Source of the DNA: an uncultured Clostridia bacterium
GTDB taxonomy: Bacteria; Bacillota; Clostridia; TANB77; CAG-508
Assembly (NCBI GenBank): GCA_948919095.1
Contig: CAQYCU010000069.1
Location: forward strand, 1 to 7,270
DNA: 7,270 bases
Direction: 5' to 3'
A program made the position numbers and the translations under genes. This document shows, piece after piece, positions 1-6,323 of this stretch. The first letter of the stretch is position 1; each line of letters opens with the position of its first letter. A model generated the notes under the pieces. The model saw nothing but the letters and a program-made list of their open reading frames with translations. It was not told the DNA's origin and made no database searches.

Positions 1-2
1 AT

Positions 3-626
3 GAAGTTGGAAAACCAGTTATAGTTGCAACTCAAATGTTAGAATCAATGACAAGCAGCCCAAGACCTACAAGAGCTGAGGTATCAGATGTAGCCAATGC
101 AGTATATGATATGTCAGGAGCAATAATGCTTTCAGGAGAATGTGCTCTTGGAAAATATCCAGTAGAATGTGTTACAGATATGGTAAAAATATCAAAATGT
201 GTTGAAGCTGATTTAAATTACTGGAAAAGATTTAATAGTAGAGAAGTATTAAAGAAAAATGATATAAAAGAAAACAAAGCTTATATAGCTTGCATGACAG
301 CTAAAGATATAGATGCAGATGCTATTGTAGCATATACACATAGTGGAAATACTGTTAATATGATATCTGGATTAAGACCAGCATGCCCAATAATTGCTAT
401 AACAGATAATCAAAAAACATATCACAAATTATCATTAACACAAAATGTTACACCAATTTATGTTGAAGCAAAATCAACAATAAATGAAACAAGAGCACAA
501 GGAATAATTGAATTAGAAAAAGAAGGAATACTTGAAAAAGGCGATGTAGTTGTTTTTGCTGGTGGAGACCCAATATTACCAGAAGAAAAAGAAAGCATTA
601 CTTTTGGTGGAATAATGAGAATATAA
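3..626 (+). CDS. pyk: Pyruvate kinase, C-terminal part (5' end outside window)
   Basis: Pyruvate kinase is the cytoplasmic glycolytic enzyme that transfers phosphate from phosphoenolpyruvate to ADP, giving pyruvate and ATP. The reading frame is open from the window edge, and 207 residues are visible. The first third carries the end of the TIM-barrel domain, with the family hallmarks VATQMLESM, PRPTRAEVSDVANAV and MLSGECALGKYPVE. The rest is the alpha/beta C-terminal domain, including AYTHSGNTVNMISGLRP and the terminal GGDPILPEE...FGGIMRI. The protein stops there, so the extra PEP-utiliser domain found in some Bacillota kinases is absent. One detail differs from the textbook motif: MLSGE is followed by Cys where Thr or Ser is common, which I recall as normal in some clostridial homologues. 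A hairpin terminator lies 20 bases after the stop, so this gene ends its own transcription unit. Confidence 0.96.
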   Translation, partial: EVGKPVIVATQMLESMTSSPRPTRAEVSDVANAVYDMSGAIMLSGECALGKYPVECVTDMVKISKCVEADLNYWKRFNSREVLKKNDIKENKAYIACMTAKDIDADAIVAYTHSGNTVNMISGLRPACPIIAITDNQKTYHKLSLTQNVTPIYVEAKSTINETRAQGIIELEKEGILEKGDVVVFAGGDPILPEEKESITFGGIMRI

Positions 627-645
627 TTAAATATGCAATAATGGA

Positions 646-682
646 TAGCTGAATTTTTAACTAAATTCAGCTAATCTTTATA
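646..682 (+). terminator. Hairpin terminator after pyk
   Basis: A perfect 11-bp inverted repeat (646-656 TAGCTGAATTT with 663-673 AAATTCAGCTA) encloses a 6-base loop and is followed by the T-rich stretch ATCTTTATAAAT. It begins 20 bases after the pyk stop codon. The stem is AT-rich and the U-tract is interrupted, so termination may be partial, and some read-through into the next gene is possible. Confidence 0.7.
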
Positions 683-704
683 AATAAAATTTAATTCTAA
701 GGAA

Positions 705-711
705 AAGGTGG
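705..711 (+). promoter_or_regulatory. Ribosome binding site choosing ATG 720
   Basis: AAGGTGG lies 8 bases before ATG 720. An in-frame GTG at 708 would extend the protein by four residues, but that codon sits inside this Shine-Dalgarno sequence and has none of its own at a suitable distance. ATG 720 is therefore the better start. Confidence 0.75.
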
Positions 712-719
712 GAAATATT

Positions 720-1541
720 ATGGCAGAAGAGAAAAAATCATCAAATTCACAAAATATAAAGAAAAAAGAAACTGAAAAGAAGGTTGAAGTTAAAGCAACA
801 AAAGTAGAAACAAAACCTGTAACACCAAGATATGTAAGCTCAAAGGAAGCTAAAAATCCTAAAAGAGGAAAATCAGGAATAACATTATTAATTATTGTAA
901 TAATAGTTGTAAGTTTGTTTTTTATAAATGTATTTAGAAAATATGCAATATTAGTTGATTTAAGTAAAAAAGCAAATACTTATATATCAAGTCAAAGCTA
1001 TCATGAAGTAGCTATATATGAAAGAGACTTTAAGTCAGATGGATTTACAAAAATAGAAACCTACAGAAAAGGTAATACAGCTAAAAGCATAATGAGTTCA
1101 CCAGTAAAAGGTACAATAACACAACTAAACTCAACAACAGCAGGCTCAAAAATGTTTATAGATGGGAAAGACGGAAAAATACTTACATATGATAATAACA
1201 ATAAAGAATTGTGGTTGGCTATACAACCATTAGATATGATAGGAGAAGCAAAATTTTTAAATAGTCTATATACTGGAGTACGTTCTAAAAAGATAGATGG
1301 TGTAGATTGTTATGTGCTTGATAACAAAATGTTTTCTAATGCTCTATTCACAGGAGAACCATGTTCATATATCATATATATTGAAAAAGCTACAGGTCTT
1401 GTAAAACAATTAGAGCAAAAGCAAGAGGTAAAAGGAGTAATACAAAATCTAAGAATAAAATATTCATACCAATTTGATAACATAAGGGATGAAGATTTAA
1501 TGGCTCCTAGTGATATTGGACAATACATAATTCAAAACTAA
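720..1541 (+). CDS. Single-pass membrane protein with extracytoplasmic domain, possibly LolA-like
   Basis: I do not recognise a named family. The 273-residue product has a lysine/glutamate-rich, probably disordered cytoplasmic N-terminus (about 1-52). One strongly hydrophobic segment follows (about 53-71, GITLLIIVIIVVSLFFINVF). An approximately 200-residue domain, presumably outside the cell, makes up the rest. There is no signal peptidase or lipobox site, and the positive charges before the membrane span fit an N-in, C-out anchor. The outer domain alternates short strand-like stretches (KIETYRKGN, SKMFIDGK, GKILTYDNN, GVDCYVLDN, YIIYIEKATGLVKQLEQ). That pattern resembles LolA/LppX-type lipoprotein-carrier folds, but this is inference from pattern, not a firm match. 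Cys197 and Cys215 could pair. The gene lies 46 bases before the DnaB-like gene in the same direction with no terminator between, so the two are probably one operon. Its function is unknown. Confidence 0.85.
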   Translation: MAEEKKSSNSQNIKKKETEKKVEVKATKVETKPVTPRYVSSKEAKNPKRGKSGITLLIIVIIVVSLFFINVFRKYAILVDLSKKANTYISSQSYHEVAIYERDFKSDGFTKIETYRKGNTAKSIMSSPVKGTITQLNSTTAGSKMFIDGKDGKILTYDNNNKELWLAIQPLDMIGEAKFLNSLYTGVRSKKIDGVDCYVLDNKMFSNALFTGEPCSYIIYIEKATGLVKQLEQKQEVKGVIQNLRIKYSYQFDNIRDEDLMAPSDIGQYIIQN

Positions 1542-1587
1542 ATTAAATAATTTAGGAAACAAATAACAAAAGAGCAGGAGAATAATT

Positions 1588-3303
1588 ATGAACAATGAAG
1601 AAAATATATCAAATGTATTAAATCAGCTAACCTCTAATATTGAGAATGTACCAAATCCTAATATAAGTGAGGCATTTATAAACAAAGATGACAAAGAAAA
1701 AGAAGAACCAATAATAGAGGAAAAAAAAGTAACAGCTCAAGAGTTAGGAAAAATAGTACAAGAAAATAATAAAGAAAAAAATACTATTGAGTATCCAGGA
1801 AAATTAGGAGATACAAAGCTTGAGAAAATATATATTGGTCTAATCTTAAATGAAATAAAGGCAATTAGTGTATTTAACTTTGCATTCGAAGACTGTTACT
1901 TTTCAGATGAGATGATGCTTGAAATATATAAAAAGATATTATTTACAGATGGAGAAAGATATGCACCAACTCAAATAAAAGAGAAATTTAATTTTTCAAG
2001 AGAAACACAAGAATTATATGAAACAAAAAAAGAAGTTCAATTAGAATTTGCCAATTCTAAACTTAGATTAGAAGATGTATACAGAGAATTAAGGAAAATA
2101 TTTATATTAAGAAAAAATTATTTACATTATCCTGTAACAGAACTTCAAAACAAGATAGTTGATATAATGAATTATGAATTATATAATAATATGACACCAG
2201 AAGATGTTGAAGATGCAGCAAATCAAGTTGTAATTACACAAAAGTTTAAAAGAGCAGTGTTGAACAATAATTTAACAGACTTTTTAGTCGAAGGAGATAA
2301 TACTTTAAAAAATGGTTTGAGTTTACCATTTCCTATATTAACAGAGGCGTATAAGGGAATTAGACTAGGCGAAACTGCGTCATTTGCAATGCCATCAAAC
2401 TATGGTAAAAGTAGGTTTGTAATAAATCTGGCAGCACATATTGCCTTGGTTCATCAAAAGAAAGTATTAATAATTTCTAACGAGATGTCTGAAGAAAAGA
2501 TGAAATTATGTTTAATAACAACTATCGTAAATAGTCCAATAATTCAGCAGCTTCATGGAAAAAAGGTACATGTATCAGAAAATCAGCTGTTATCATTTAA
2601 ATATAGAAAAGACCCAGATAAAAACGTTGAAACAGATGAAGATGGATTTATACTTAGAAGAGAAAATGAAAGTCAAGCAGAATTTATAAATAGAGTTAGG
2701 GAAAATTCAACAGAATTTAATAATGTAGTAAAAATAACAAATTGGTATAACAGTTCACTATATAATTCAATTCATTTTATTGATATAACAGATCACACAA
2801 ATGAAGAACTTAAGAAAGTTATAATGAATTACTATTACAAAGAAAAAGTACATTATGTATTTTATGATACAATGAAAACTGACATTGATAACATAGGGAA
2901 TGGTGAAGAACTTAAAAAGACAGCAACAATTCTATCAAATCTAGCACAAAACTATGGCATGTATATAGGTTCAACTTTACAATTACGTGAAACTGAAACG
3001 AATCCAGTAAATTTAAGTGTTGCTGATATGGCAGTTAGTAGAACAGTAAAAGAAGTTCTTGATAATTTGTCACTATTTAAGCAAATTCATAATGAAGACT
3101 TAGATAGATATGAAGTATCAAAAGAGGATACATTTGATAAAACATATCCACTTCAAAGGTATAATGACCCAGATGTAAGATATTATTCATGTGTTATTGA
3201 TAAAAACAGAGCAGGTCCAAAACCAGTATTATTATTTAAAGTTAATTTAGCATATAATAGTTGGGAAGAACTTGGATACTTACGATTAAAGTCAACAAGA
3301 TAA
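1588..3303 (+). CDS. Divergent DnaB-like replicative-type DNA helicase
   Basis: This is a predicted RecA-fold hexameric helicase/ATPase of the DnaB superfamily, 571 residues against about 450 for typical DnaB. Residues 1-65 are charged and look disordered. Residues about 75-180 resemble the DnaB N-terminal helical domain (LEKIYIGLILNEI, then CYFSDEMMLEIYKKILF). The C-terminal motor starts near 245. Its P-loop is PSNYGKS (Lys274, Ser275), with the first glycine missing. The E-M-S motif ISNEMS holds catalytic Glu299. Walker B is YVFYD with Asp427. A sensor glutamine is at 465 (STLQL). The trans-acting Lys/Arg pair lies in DKNRAGP (Lys539, Arg541). About 128 residues separate Glu299 from Asp427, roughly twice the usual gap, so the motor contains a large insertion. 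The P-loop style recalls the gp41 helicase of T4-like phages. The start is set by AGGAG at 1576-1580, seven bases upstream. No primase or loader is nearby. It is unlikely to be the cell's main helicase and could be a paralogue or a domesticated phage gene. Confidence 0.85.
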   Translation: MNNEENISNVLNQLTSNIENVPNPNISEAFINKDDKEKEEPIIEEKKVTAQELGKIVQENNKEKNTIEYPGKLGDTKLEKIYIGLILNEIKAISVFNFAFEDCYFSDEMMLEIYKKILFTDGERYAPTQIKEKFNFSRETQELYETKKEVQLEFANSKLRLEDVYRELRKIFILRKNYLHYPVTELQNKIVDIMNYELYNNMTPEDVEDAANQVVITQKFKRAVLNNNLTDFLVEGDNTLKNGLSLPFPILTEAYKGIRLGETASFAMPSNYGKSRFVINLAAHIALVHQKKVLIISNEMSEEKMKLCLITTIVNSPIIQQLHGKKVHVSENQLLSFKYRKDPDKNVETDEDGFILRRENESQAEFINRVRENSTEFNNVVKITNWYNSSLYNSIHFIDITDHTNEELKKVIMNYYYKEKVHYVFYDTMKTDIDNIGNGEELKKTATILSNLAQNYGMYIGSTLQLRETETNPVNLSVADMAVSRTVKEVLDNLSLFKQIHNEDLDRYEVSKEDTFDKTYPLQRYNDPDVRYYSCVIDKNRAGPKPVLLFKVNLAYNSWEELGYLRLKSTR

Positions 3304-3312
3304 AAGTAAAAG

Positions 3313-3346
3313 GAGAGTTTTTACATAGTAAAAGCTTTCTTTTTAT
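3313..3346 (+). terminator. Rho-independent terminator after the DnaB-like gene
   Basis: The arms GAGAGTTTTTAC (3313-3324) and GTAAAAGCTTTC (3328-3339) pair over 12 positions, including two G-U pairs in RNA, around a 3-base loop. They are followed directly by TTTTTTATATTT. The hairpin starts nine bases after the stop codon and closes the membrane-protein/helicase operon. Confidence 0.7.
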
Positions 3347-3357
3347 ATTTATAGCAA

Positions 3358-3387
3358 ATCCCCCGAATGCAATTACATTCGGGGGAT
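3358..3387 (-). terminator. GC-rich hairpin terminator of the transglutaminase-like gene
   Basis: A perfect 12-bp inverted repeat, ATCCCCCGAATG (3358-3369) with CATTCGGGGGAT (3376-3387), has a 6-base loop. It is by far the most GC-rich stem in the window. It starts six bases past the stop codon of the minus-strand gene at 3394, so it most likely ends that transcript. The T-tract on the minus side is short (ATTTGCTAT), so strength is uncertain. As the arms are symmetric, it may also block read-through from the convergent helicase operon. Confidence 0.75.
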
Positions 3388-3393
3388 GCCAGT

Positions 3394-4326
3394 TTAATTG
3401 GTATAAGTAAAATTGTACGAATTATCCAAAAAATGAATATTGTCCTTAGGATTAATGAGTAAATATTTTGTTTTAGTTGAGGTGTTAAATGTTACATCAA
3501 CCAAAAGCCATTTTCCATCAACACAAGCCATATTCCAAGCATGTGGCATAAATTCGTTAGTGTTTTTGTCATAGGCTTTTCCAGTCACATATATAACATT
3601 TAGCCCAGCTAAATCAGCAAGATATTTAAATGCATATGAATAACCAGAGCAAATTGCTGTACCTTTCATAAGTGGACCATATATATTGTCTCTATCAGGT
3701 AAAGAAATAGTTTCATCATAAGAGACTTTATCAATAATCCACTTATTAATTTGTTCTATTTTTTCAGAGTCTGTGCCAGTTAAGGTTTTCACAAAGTCTT
3801 TTGCGGTGTTATGCAGTGCAGTAAGTTCCTCCTCAATATTGCTTGCATTCAGACTTGAAGTAGCTTCTGAAGGAGTTTTAGGCGTAAGCTTCATATACAC
3901 ATAATCTTTACTGTCAGCAATATAGTATGTGCGATTATAATTTTCAAACCACACAACTGCTTCAGGATTGTCGTAGGTATATGCTCTAATCACTCGCTTC
4001 ACGAAGTAGTAGTATTCAAGGTAGCCTTTTTTGTTTTTAGCATCATAAGAGCAAAGAGTTAAAGTGATATCTTCACCCTTGAGAAATTTGCTGGTAGAGT
4101 TGATTAAATCATCATATAACCGTTTTTCTGTATCATTTAATTGATTATAGTAGTAGAGATTGCCAATAAGTATCGAAGGAGTAAAATCTTGTGTTTCGCA
4201 GGTGTTTTCAGTAGAGTTGGTTACAACAGAGACACTGGTAGTAACTTCATAAGCATTGTAAGTTGGAACTGAAGAAGATACCAATACTACTGCAAGAAGT
4301 ATCTGCGTAAAAGCTTTGGCAAACAT
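3394..4326 (-). CDS. Secreted transglutaminase-like (papain-fold) protein
   Basis: This 310-residue predicted exported protein has a transglutaminase-like superfamily domain. An N-terminal signal peptide (about 1-25) shows Lys4, a hydrophobic core AFTQILLAVVLVSSS and a possible cleavage after Ala25. Residues about 30-180 form an unrecognised, tyrosine-rich region. The catalytic domain follows, with all three expected residues: Cys226 in GTAICSGYSYAFKYLADLAG, His262 in MPHAWNM, and Asp277 in DGKWLLVDVTF. Bacterial members of this family act outside the cell as peptidases, or occasionally as cross-linkers; which applies here cannot be told. It is not the spore-coat enzyme Tgl of Bacillus, which has different motifs. 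The start is supported by AGGAAGG nine bases upstream (4336-4342) and a good promoter at 4387-4415. Sampled stretches of the gene have about 32-38% GC against roughly 15-25% in stretches of neighbouring genes, suggesting separate ancestry or different codon selection. It stands alone, opposite in strand to both neighbours. Confidence 0.9.
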   Translation of the reverse strand: MFAKAFTQILLAVVLVSSSVPTYNAYEVTTSVSVVTNSTENTCETQDFTPSILIGNLYYYNQLNDTEKRLYDDLINSTSKFLKGEDITLTLCSYDAKNKKGYLEYYYFVKRVIRAYTYDNPEAVVWFENYNRTYYIADSKDYVYMKLTPKTPSEATSSLNASNIEEELTALHNTAKDFVKTLTGTDSEKIEQINKWIIDKVSYDETISLPDRDNIYGPLMKGTAICSGYSYAFKYLADLAGLNVIYVTGKAYDKNTNEFMPHAWNMACVDGKWLLVDVTFNTSTKTKYLLINPKDNIHFLDNSYNFTYTN

Positions 4327-4386
4327 TTATAATTACCTTCCTTTCAGTATTCATTTATTACTGGTTTTATACTTTTTTGTTTAGTA

Positions 4387-4415
4387 ATAATACCACTAAA
4401 AGGACAATATTTCAA
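4387..4415 (-). promoter_or_regulatory. Sigma-A-type promoter of the transglutaminase-like gene
   Basis: Read on the minus strand, TTGAAA (4415-4410) is followed after exactly 17 bases by TATTAT (4392-4387), each one base from consensus. Transcription would begin near 4380 and leave a leader of about 54 bases before ATG 4326. A housekeeping promoter suggests expression in growing cells, unlike the sporulation genes on the other side. Confidence 0.65.
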
Positions 4416-4514
4416 TATAAAAATCTAAAATAATTTATAATATTCCAAAAATATAGCAAACTTAATAATGTAACAAAATAAGCACAGTAGTCATAATATG
4501 TAGTATAAATCAAA

Positions 4515-4521
4515 AAGGAGG
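4515..4521 (+). promoter_or_regulatory. Ribosome binding site choosing the second of two cotJA ATGs
   Basis: AAGGAGG ends two bases before ATG 4524 and five bases before ATG 4527. The cotJB site downstream (AAGGAGG 4851-4857, ATG 4863) also has a five-base gap. The matching geometry favours ATG 4527 as the start, making the protein one residue shorter than the longest reading. Confidence 0.6.
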
Positions 4522-4526
4522 ATATG

Positions 4527-4850
4527 ATGTACAGAAACAGAGGTAATTGTGGTTGTAATAAACCAATAATACAAAATAATACTACACCACAAAGTAATAA
4601 TCCACAAGAAAAGTGTCAATGTGGTTTTAAAGACCAGATGGTATTTCCAACAAATTTTATGTATGGTCAAAGTTATGTGCCAATCCAACAAATGAATGAA
4701 ACATTCAAACCAGAATGTGCACTAAAAATGGGAACTTTATTTCCAGAGTTAGTAAGTCCTTATGAACCTTGTCAAAACATGGAGGAAGCAGAATATTTAA
4801 GAAGAATGACACAAAATGAAGGAAGATGCCCTAATCAGGCAAATCAATAA
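4527..4850 (+). CDS. cotJA: Spore coat-associated protein CotJA
   Basis: CotJA is a small protein deposited in the inner spore coat with CotJB and CotJC; in Bacillus subtilis the cotJ operon is made in the mother cell under sigma-E. The 107-residue product has a Cys/Asn/Gln-rich N-terminus (NRGNCGC, EKCQCGF). The conserved core follows at about residues 50-79: QSYVPIQQMNETF, then ALKMGTLFPELVSPYEP. The GTLFPEL-x-x-PY signature is what identifies the family. The tail carries EEAEYLRRMTQNEG. It is longer than B. subtilis CotJA, with the extra length in the N-terminal Cys-rich part. cotJB starts 12 bases after the stop, so the two are translated from one message. No convincing sigma-E promoter was found by eye in the 200 bases upstream. 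Confidence 0.9.
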   Translation: MYRNRGNCGCNKPIIQNNTTPQSNNPQEKCQCGFKDQMVFPTNFMYGQSYVPIQQMNETFKPECALKMGTLFPELVSPYEPCQNMEEAEYLRRMTQNEGRCPNQANQ

Positions 4851-4862
4851 AAGGAGGGTATA

Positions 4863-5165
4863 ATGTATTACAACTGTGTAACAAGCAATGATGACTGTGA
4901 TTTATCACAAGATGAATTGATGAAAAAGCTTCAGTCTTTAGCTTTTGCAATTAATGATTTAGCACTATATTTAGATACGCATCCAACTGATGAAAAAGCT
5001 ATAAAACTTCATACTGATTATGCTAATCAATATAGAACTGCATATGATAGATATGAAAGAATGTATGGACCATTATCAATATTCTGTCCTTGTAATTCTT
5101 GGAGATGGATTGAAGGACCATGGCCTGCGTTCATTTTAGGATACTACTACTTATCTACAAATTAA
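4863..5165 (+). CDS. cotJB: Spore coat protein CotJB
   Basis: CotJB is the second protein of the CotJ coat complex, acting on the developing spore. The 100-residue product shows the family signature throughout: ELMKKLQSLAFAINDLALYLDTHP (residues 18-41), a helical middle with DYANQYRTAYDRYERMYGPL (52-71), and the aromatic end SWRWIEGPWPAF (79-90). The last ten residues, ILGYYYLSTN, are not typical. As I recall them, family members end soon after a PWPWE motif, and here Trp-Glu is replaced by Ala-Phe and a tail. An AAGGAGG site lies five bases upstream of the start. The expected next gene cotJC, whose product usually begins with a Trp-Tyr-Glu-Lys-type sequence a few bases downstream, is absent. 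Confidence 0.92.
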   Translation: MYYNCVTSNDDCDLSQDELMKKLQSLAFAINDLALYLDTHPTDEKAIKLHTDYANQYRTAYDRYERMYGPLSIFCPCNSWRWIEGPWPAFILGYYYLSTN

Positions 5166-5230
5166 TATATTGGAAATGTGAGAATGGACAAGCTTTATAT
5201 AAAATCTACGCAGAAAATTATATAATAACA

Positions 5231-5259
5231 TTGTTAAAACATTGATTTTATGATATAAA
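5231..5259 (+). promoter_or_regulatory. Sigma-A-type promoter of the RhuM gene
   Basis: TTGTTA (5231-5236) and TATAAA (5254-5259) are separated by 17 bases, and TG at 5251-5252 gives an extended -10 (TGaTATAAA). The start point would lie near 5266, leaving a leader of about 36 bases. AACATTG occurs twice (5227-5233 and 5238-5244), 11 bases apart across the -35 box, which could be a regulator site. This promoter separates the RhuM gene from the cotJ operon. Confidence 0.6.
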
Positions 5260-5289
5260 GATAATAAATAACAAAACTAGAAAGTATTT

Positions 5290-5294
5290 GGAGG
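5290..5294 (+). promoter_or_regulatory. Ribosome binding site supporting the GTG start of RhuM
   Basis: GGAGG lies seven bases before GTG 5302, within GGAGGTGAAAAA. The next in-frame ATG, at 5338, has no purine-rich site at the proper distance, so the GTG start is preferred. Confidence 0.75.
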
Positions 5295-5301
5295 TGAAAA
5301 A

Positions 5302-6300
5302 GTGGAAAACGATATCATTAAAAAGGAATTTATAATGTATACAGATGAAAATAATGATGTAAAAGTTGAAGTAATGCTAATTAATGATGACTTATGGCTA
5401 ACACAAGAATTAATAGCAAACTTATTCAAGAAGGATAGAACAGTAATTACAAGACATATAAAAAATATATTTGACGAAGGAGAATTAGAAGAAGAAAGCA
5501 ATGTGCAAAAATTGCACATTCCAAATTCTGACAAACTTGTAAAAGTATATAACCTAAATGTTATTATAGCAGTTGGATATAGAGTAAATTCTAAAAGAGC
5601 TACACAATTTAGAATATGGGCTACCAAAGTTTTAAAAGAATATATGACAAAAGGTTTTGTACTAGACGATGACCGTTTAAAAAATGTGGAAAATGTTTTT
5701 GGAAAAGACTATTTTAAAGAACTTTTAGAGCGTATTCGTTCAATTAGAGCAAGTGAAAGAAGAATATGGCAACAAATTACAGATATTTTTGCTGAATGTA
5801 GTATAGATTACGATAAAAACTCTAATGAAGCACATAACTTTTATGCAATGGTTCAAAATAAATTTCATTATGCTATAACTGGTAGTACTGCAGCCGAAAT
5901 AATTTATAATAAAGCAGATGCAAAAAAAGAAAATATGGGATTAACAACTTGGAAACACTCACCAAAAGGAAGAATACTAAAATCAGATGTAATGATTGCT
6001 AAGAATTATCTAAGTGAAACACAAATAAAAAGATTAGAAAGAGCTGTGTCAGGATATTTTGATTATATAGAAGATTTAGTAGAACGAGAAAATACTTTTA
6101 CTATGCAGGAGTTTGCTACAAGTATAAATGAATTTTTAGAATTTAGAAAATATAATGTTTTAAAGGATAATGGAAAAATTTCTAGAATTCAAGCTGAAGA
6201 AAAAGCAGAGAGTGAATATATAAAGTTTAACAAAACTCAAAAAATCAATTCGGATTTTGATAAACTATTATTAGAAAGCAAAAAAATTGATTCTAAATAG
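5302..6300 (+). CDS. RhuM family protein
   Basis: This is a 332-residue, full-length member of the RhuM family, named after a gene of Salmonella pathogenicity island 3. The biochemical role is not established. Residues about 25-60 form a winged-helix-like segment (DDLWLTQELIANLF, DRTVITRHIKNIFDEGEL), so DNA binding is plausible. The family's strongest block follows (NLNVIIAVGYRVNSKRATQF, then RIWATKVLKEYMTKGFVLDD, residues 85-123). Further family blocks are FGKDYFKELLERIRSIRASERR (133-154), ITGSTAAEII (192-201), NMGLTTWK (211-218) and DVMIAKNYLSETQIKRLERAVSGY (229-252). RhuM genes are frequent in mobile elements and beside restriction-modification genes; none of the latter is visible here. 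The start is GTG, backed by a good ribosome binding site and promoter. A 91-aa gene follows after 23 bases and is probably co-transcribed. Sampled base composition is extremely AT-rich. Confidence 0.93.
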   Translation: MENDIIKKEFIMYTDENNDVKVEVMLINDDLWLTQELIANLFKKDRTVITRHIKNIFDEGELEEESNVQKLHIPNSDKLVKVYNLNVIIAVGYRVNSKRATQFRIWATKVLKEYMTKGFVLDDDRLKNVENVFGKDYFKELLERIRSIRASERRIWQQITDIFAECSIDYDKNSNEAHNFYAMVQNKFHYAITGSTAAEIIYNKADAKKENMGLTTWKHSPKGRILKSDVMIAKNYLSETQIKRLERAVSGYFDYIEDLVERENTFTMQEFATSINEFLEFRKYNVLKDNGKISRIQAEEKAESEYIKFNKTQKINSDFDKLLLESKKIDSK

Positions 6301-6323
6301 TTAAATAATAGGAGTGTAATGTA

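Noticed and set aside
657..684. TTAACT-16-TATAAA as a promoter for the membrane-protein gene
   Set aside because: The -35 match is only four of six, the spacer is 16, and it sits inside the pyk terminator loop. In AT-rich DNA this level of match is expected by chance.
1310..1528. Open frame of 72 codons on the minus strand
   Set aside because: It lies wholly inside the membrane-protein gene, has no ribosome binding site and no family likeness, and reads as a shadow of the plus-strand coding sequence.
4436..4510. Promoter (sigma-A TATAAT at 4436 or sigma-E CATAATAT at 4492) for cotJA
   Set aside because: Neither -10-like element has an acceptable -35 partner at the right spacing, so no cotJ promoter could be placed although one must exist nearby.
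4491..4691. Open frame of 66 codons on the minus strand
   Set aside because: It overlaps the well-supported cotJA, and its hydrophobic composition comes from reading the Asn/Gln-rich coding strand in reverse.
5193..5224. Terminator after cotJB formed by two TTATATAA segments
   Set aside because: TTATATAA is self-complementary and common in this sequence, the enclosed bases do not pair, and no T-run follows.
5184..5225. Possible 13-codon peptide between cotJB and RhuM, or a cotJC remnant
   Set aside because: The peptide MDKLYIKSTQKII bears no resemblance to the start of CotJC, has no proper ribosome binding site and is too short to support.
5277..5627. Open frame of 116 codons on the minus strand
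   Set aside because: It is antisense to the conserved N-terminal blocks of RhuM, and its product is low-complexity Ser/Phe-rich with no start signal.
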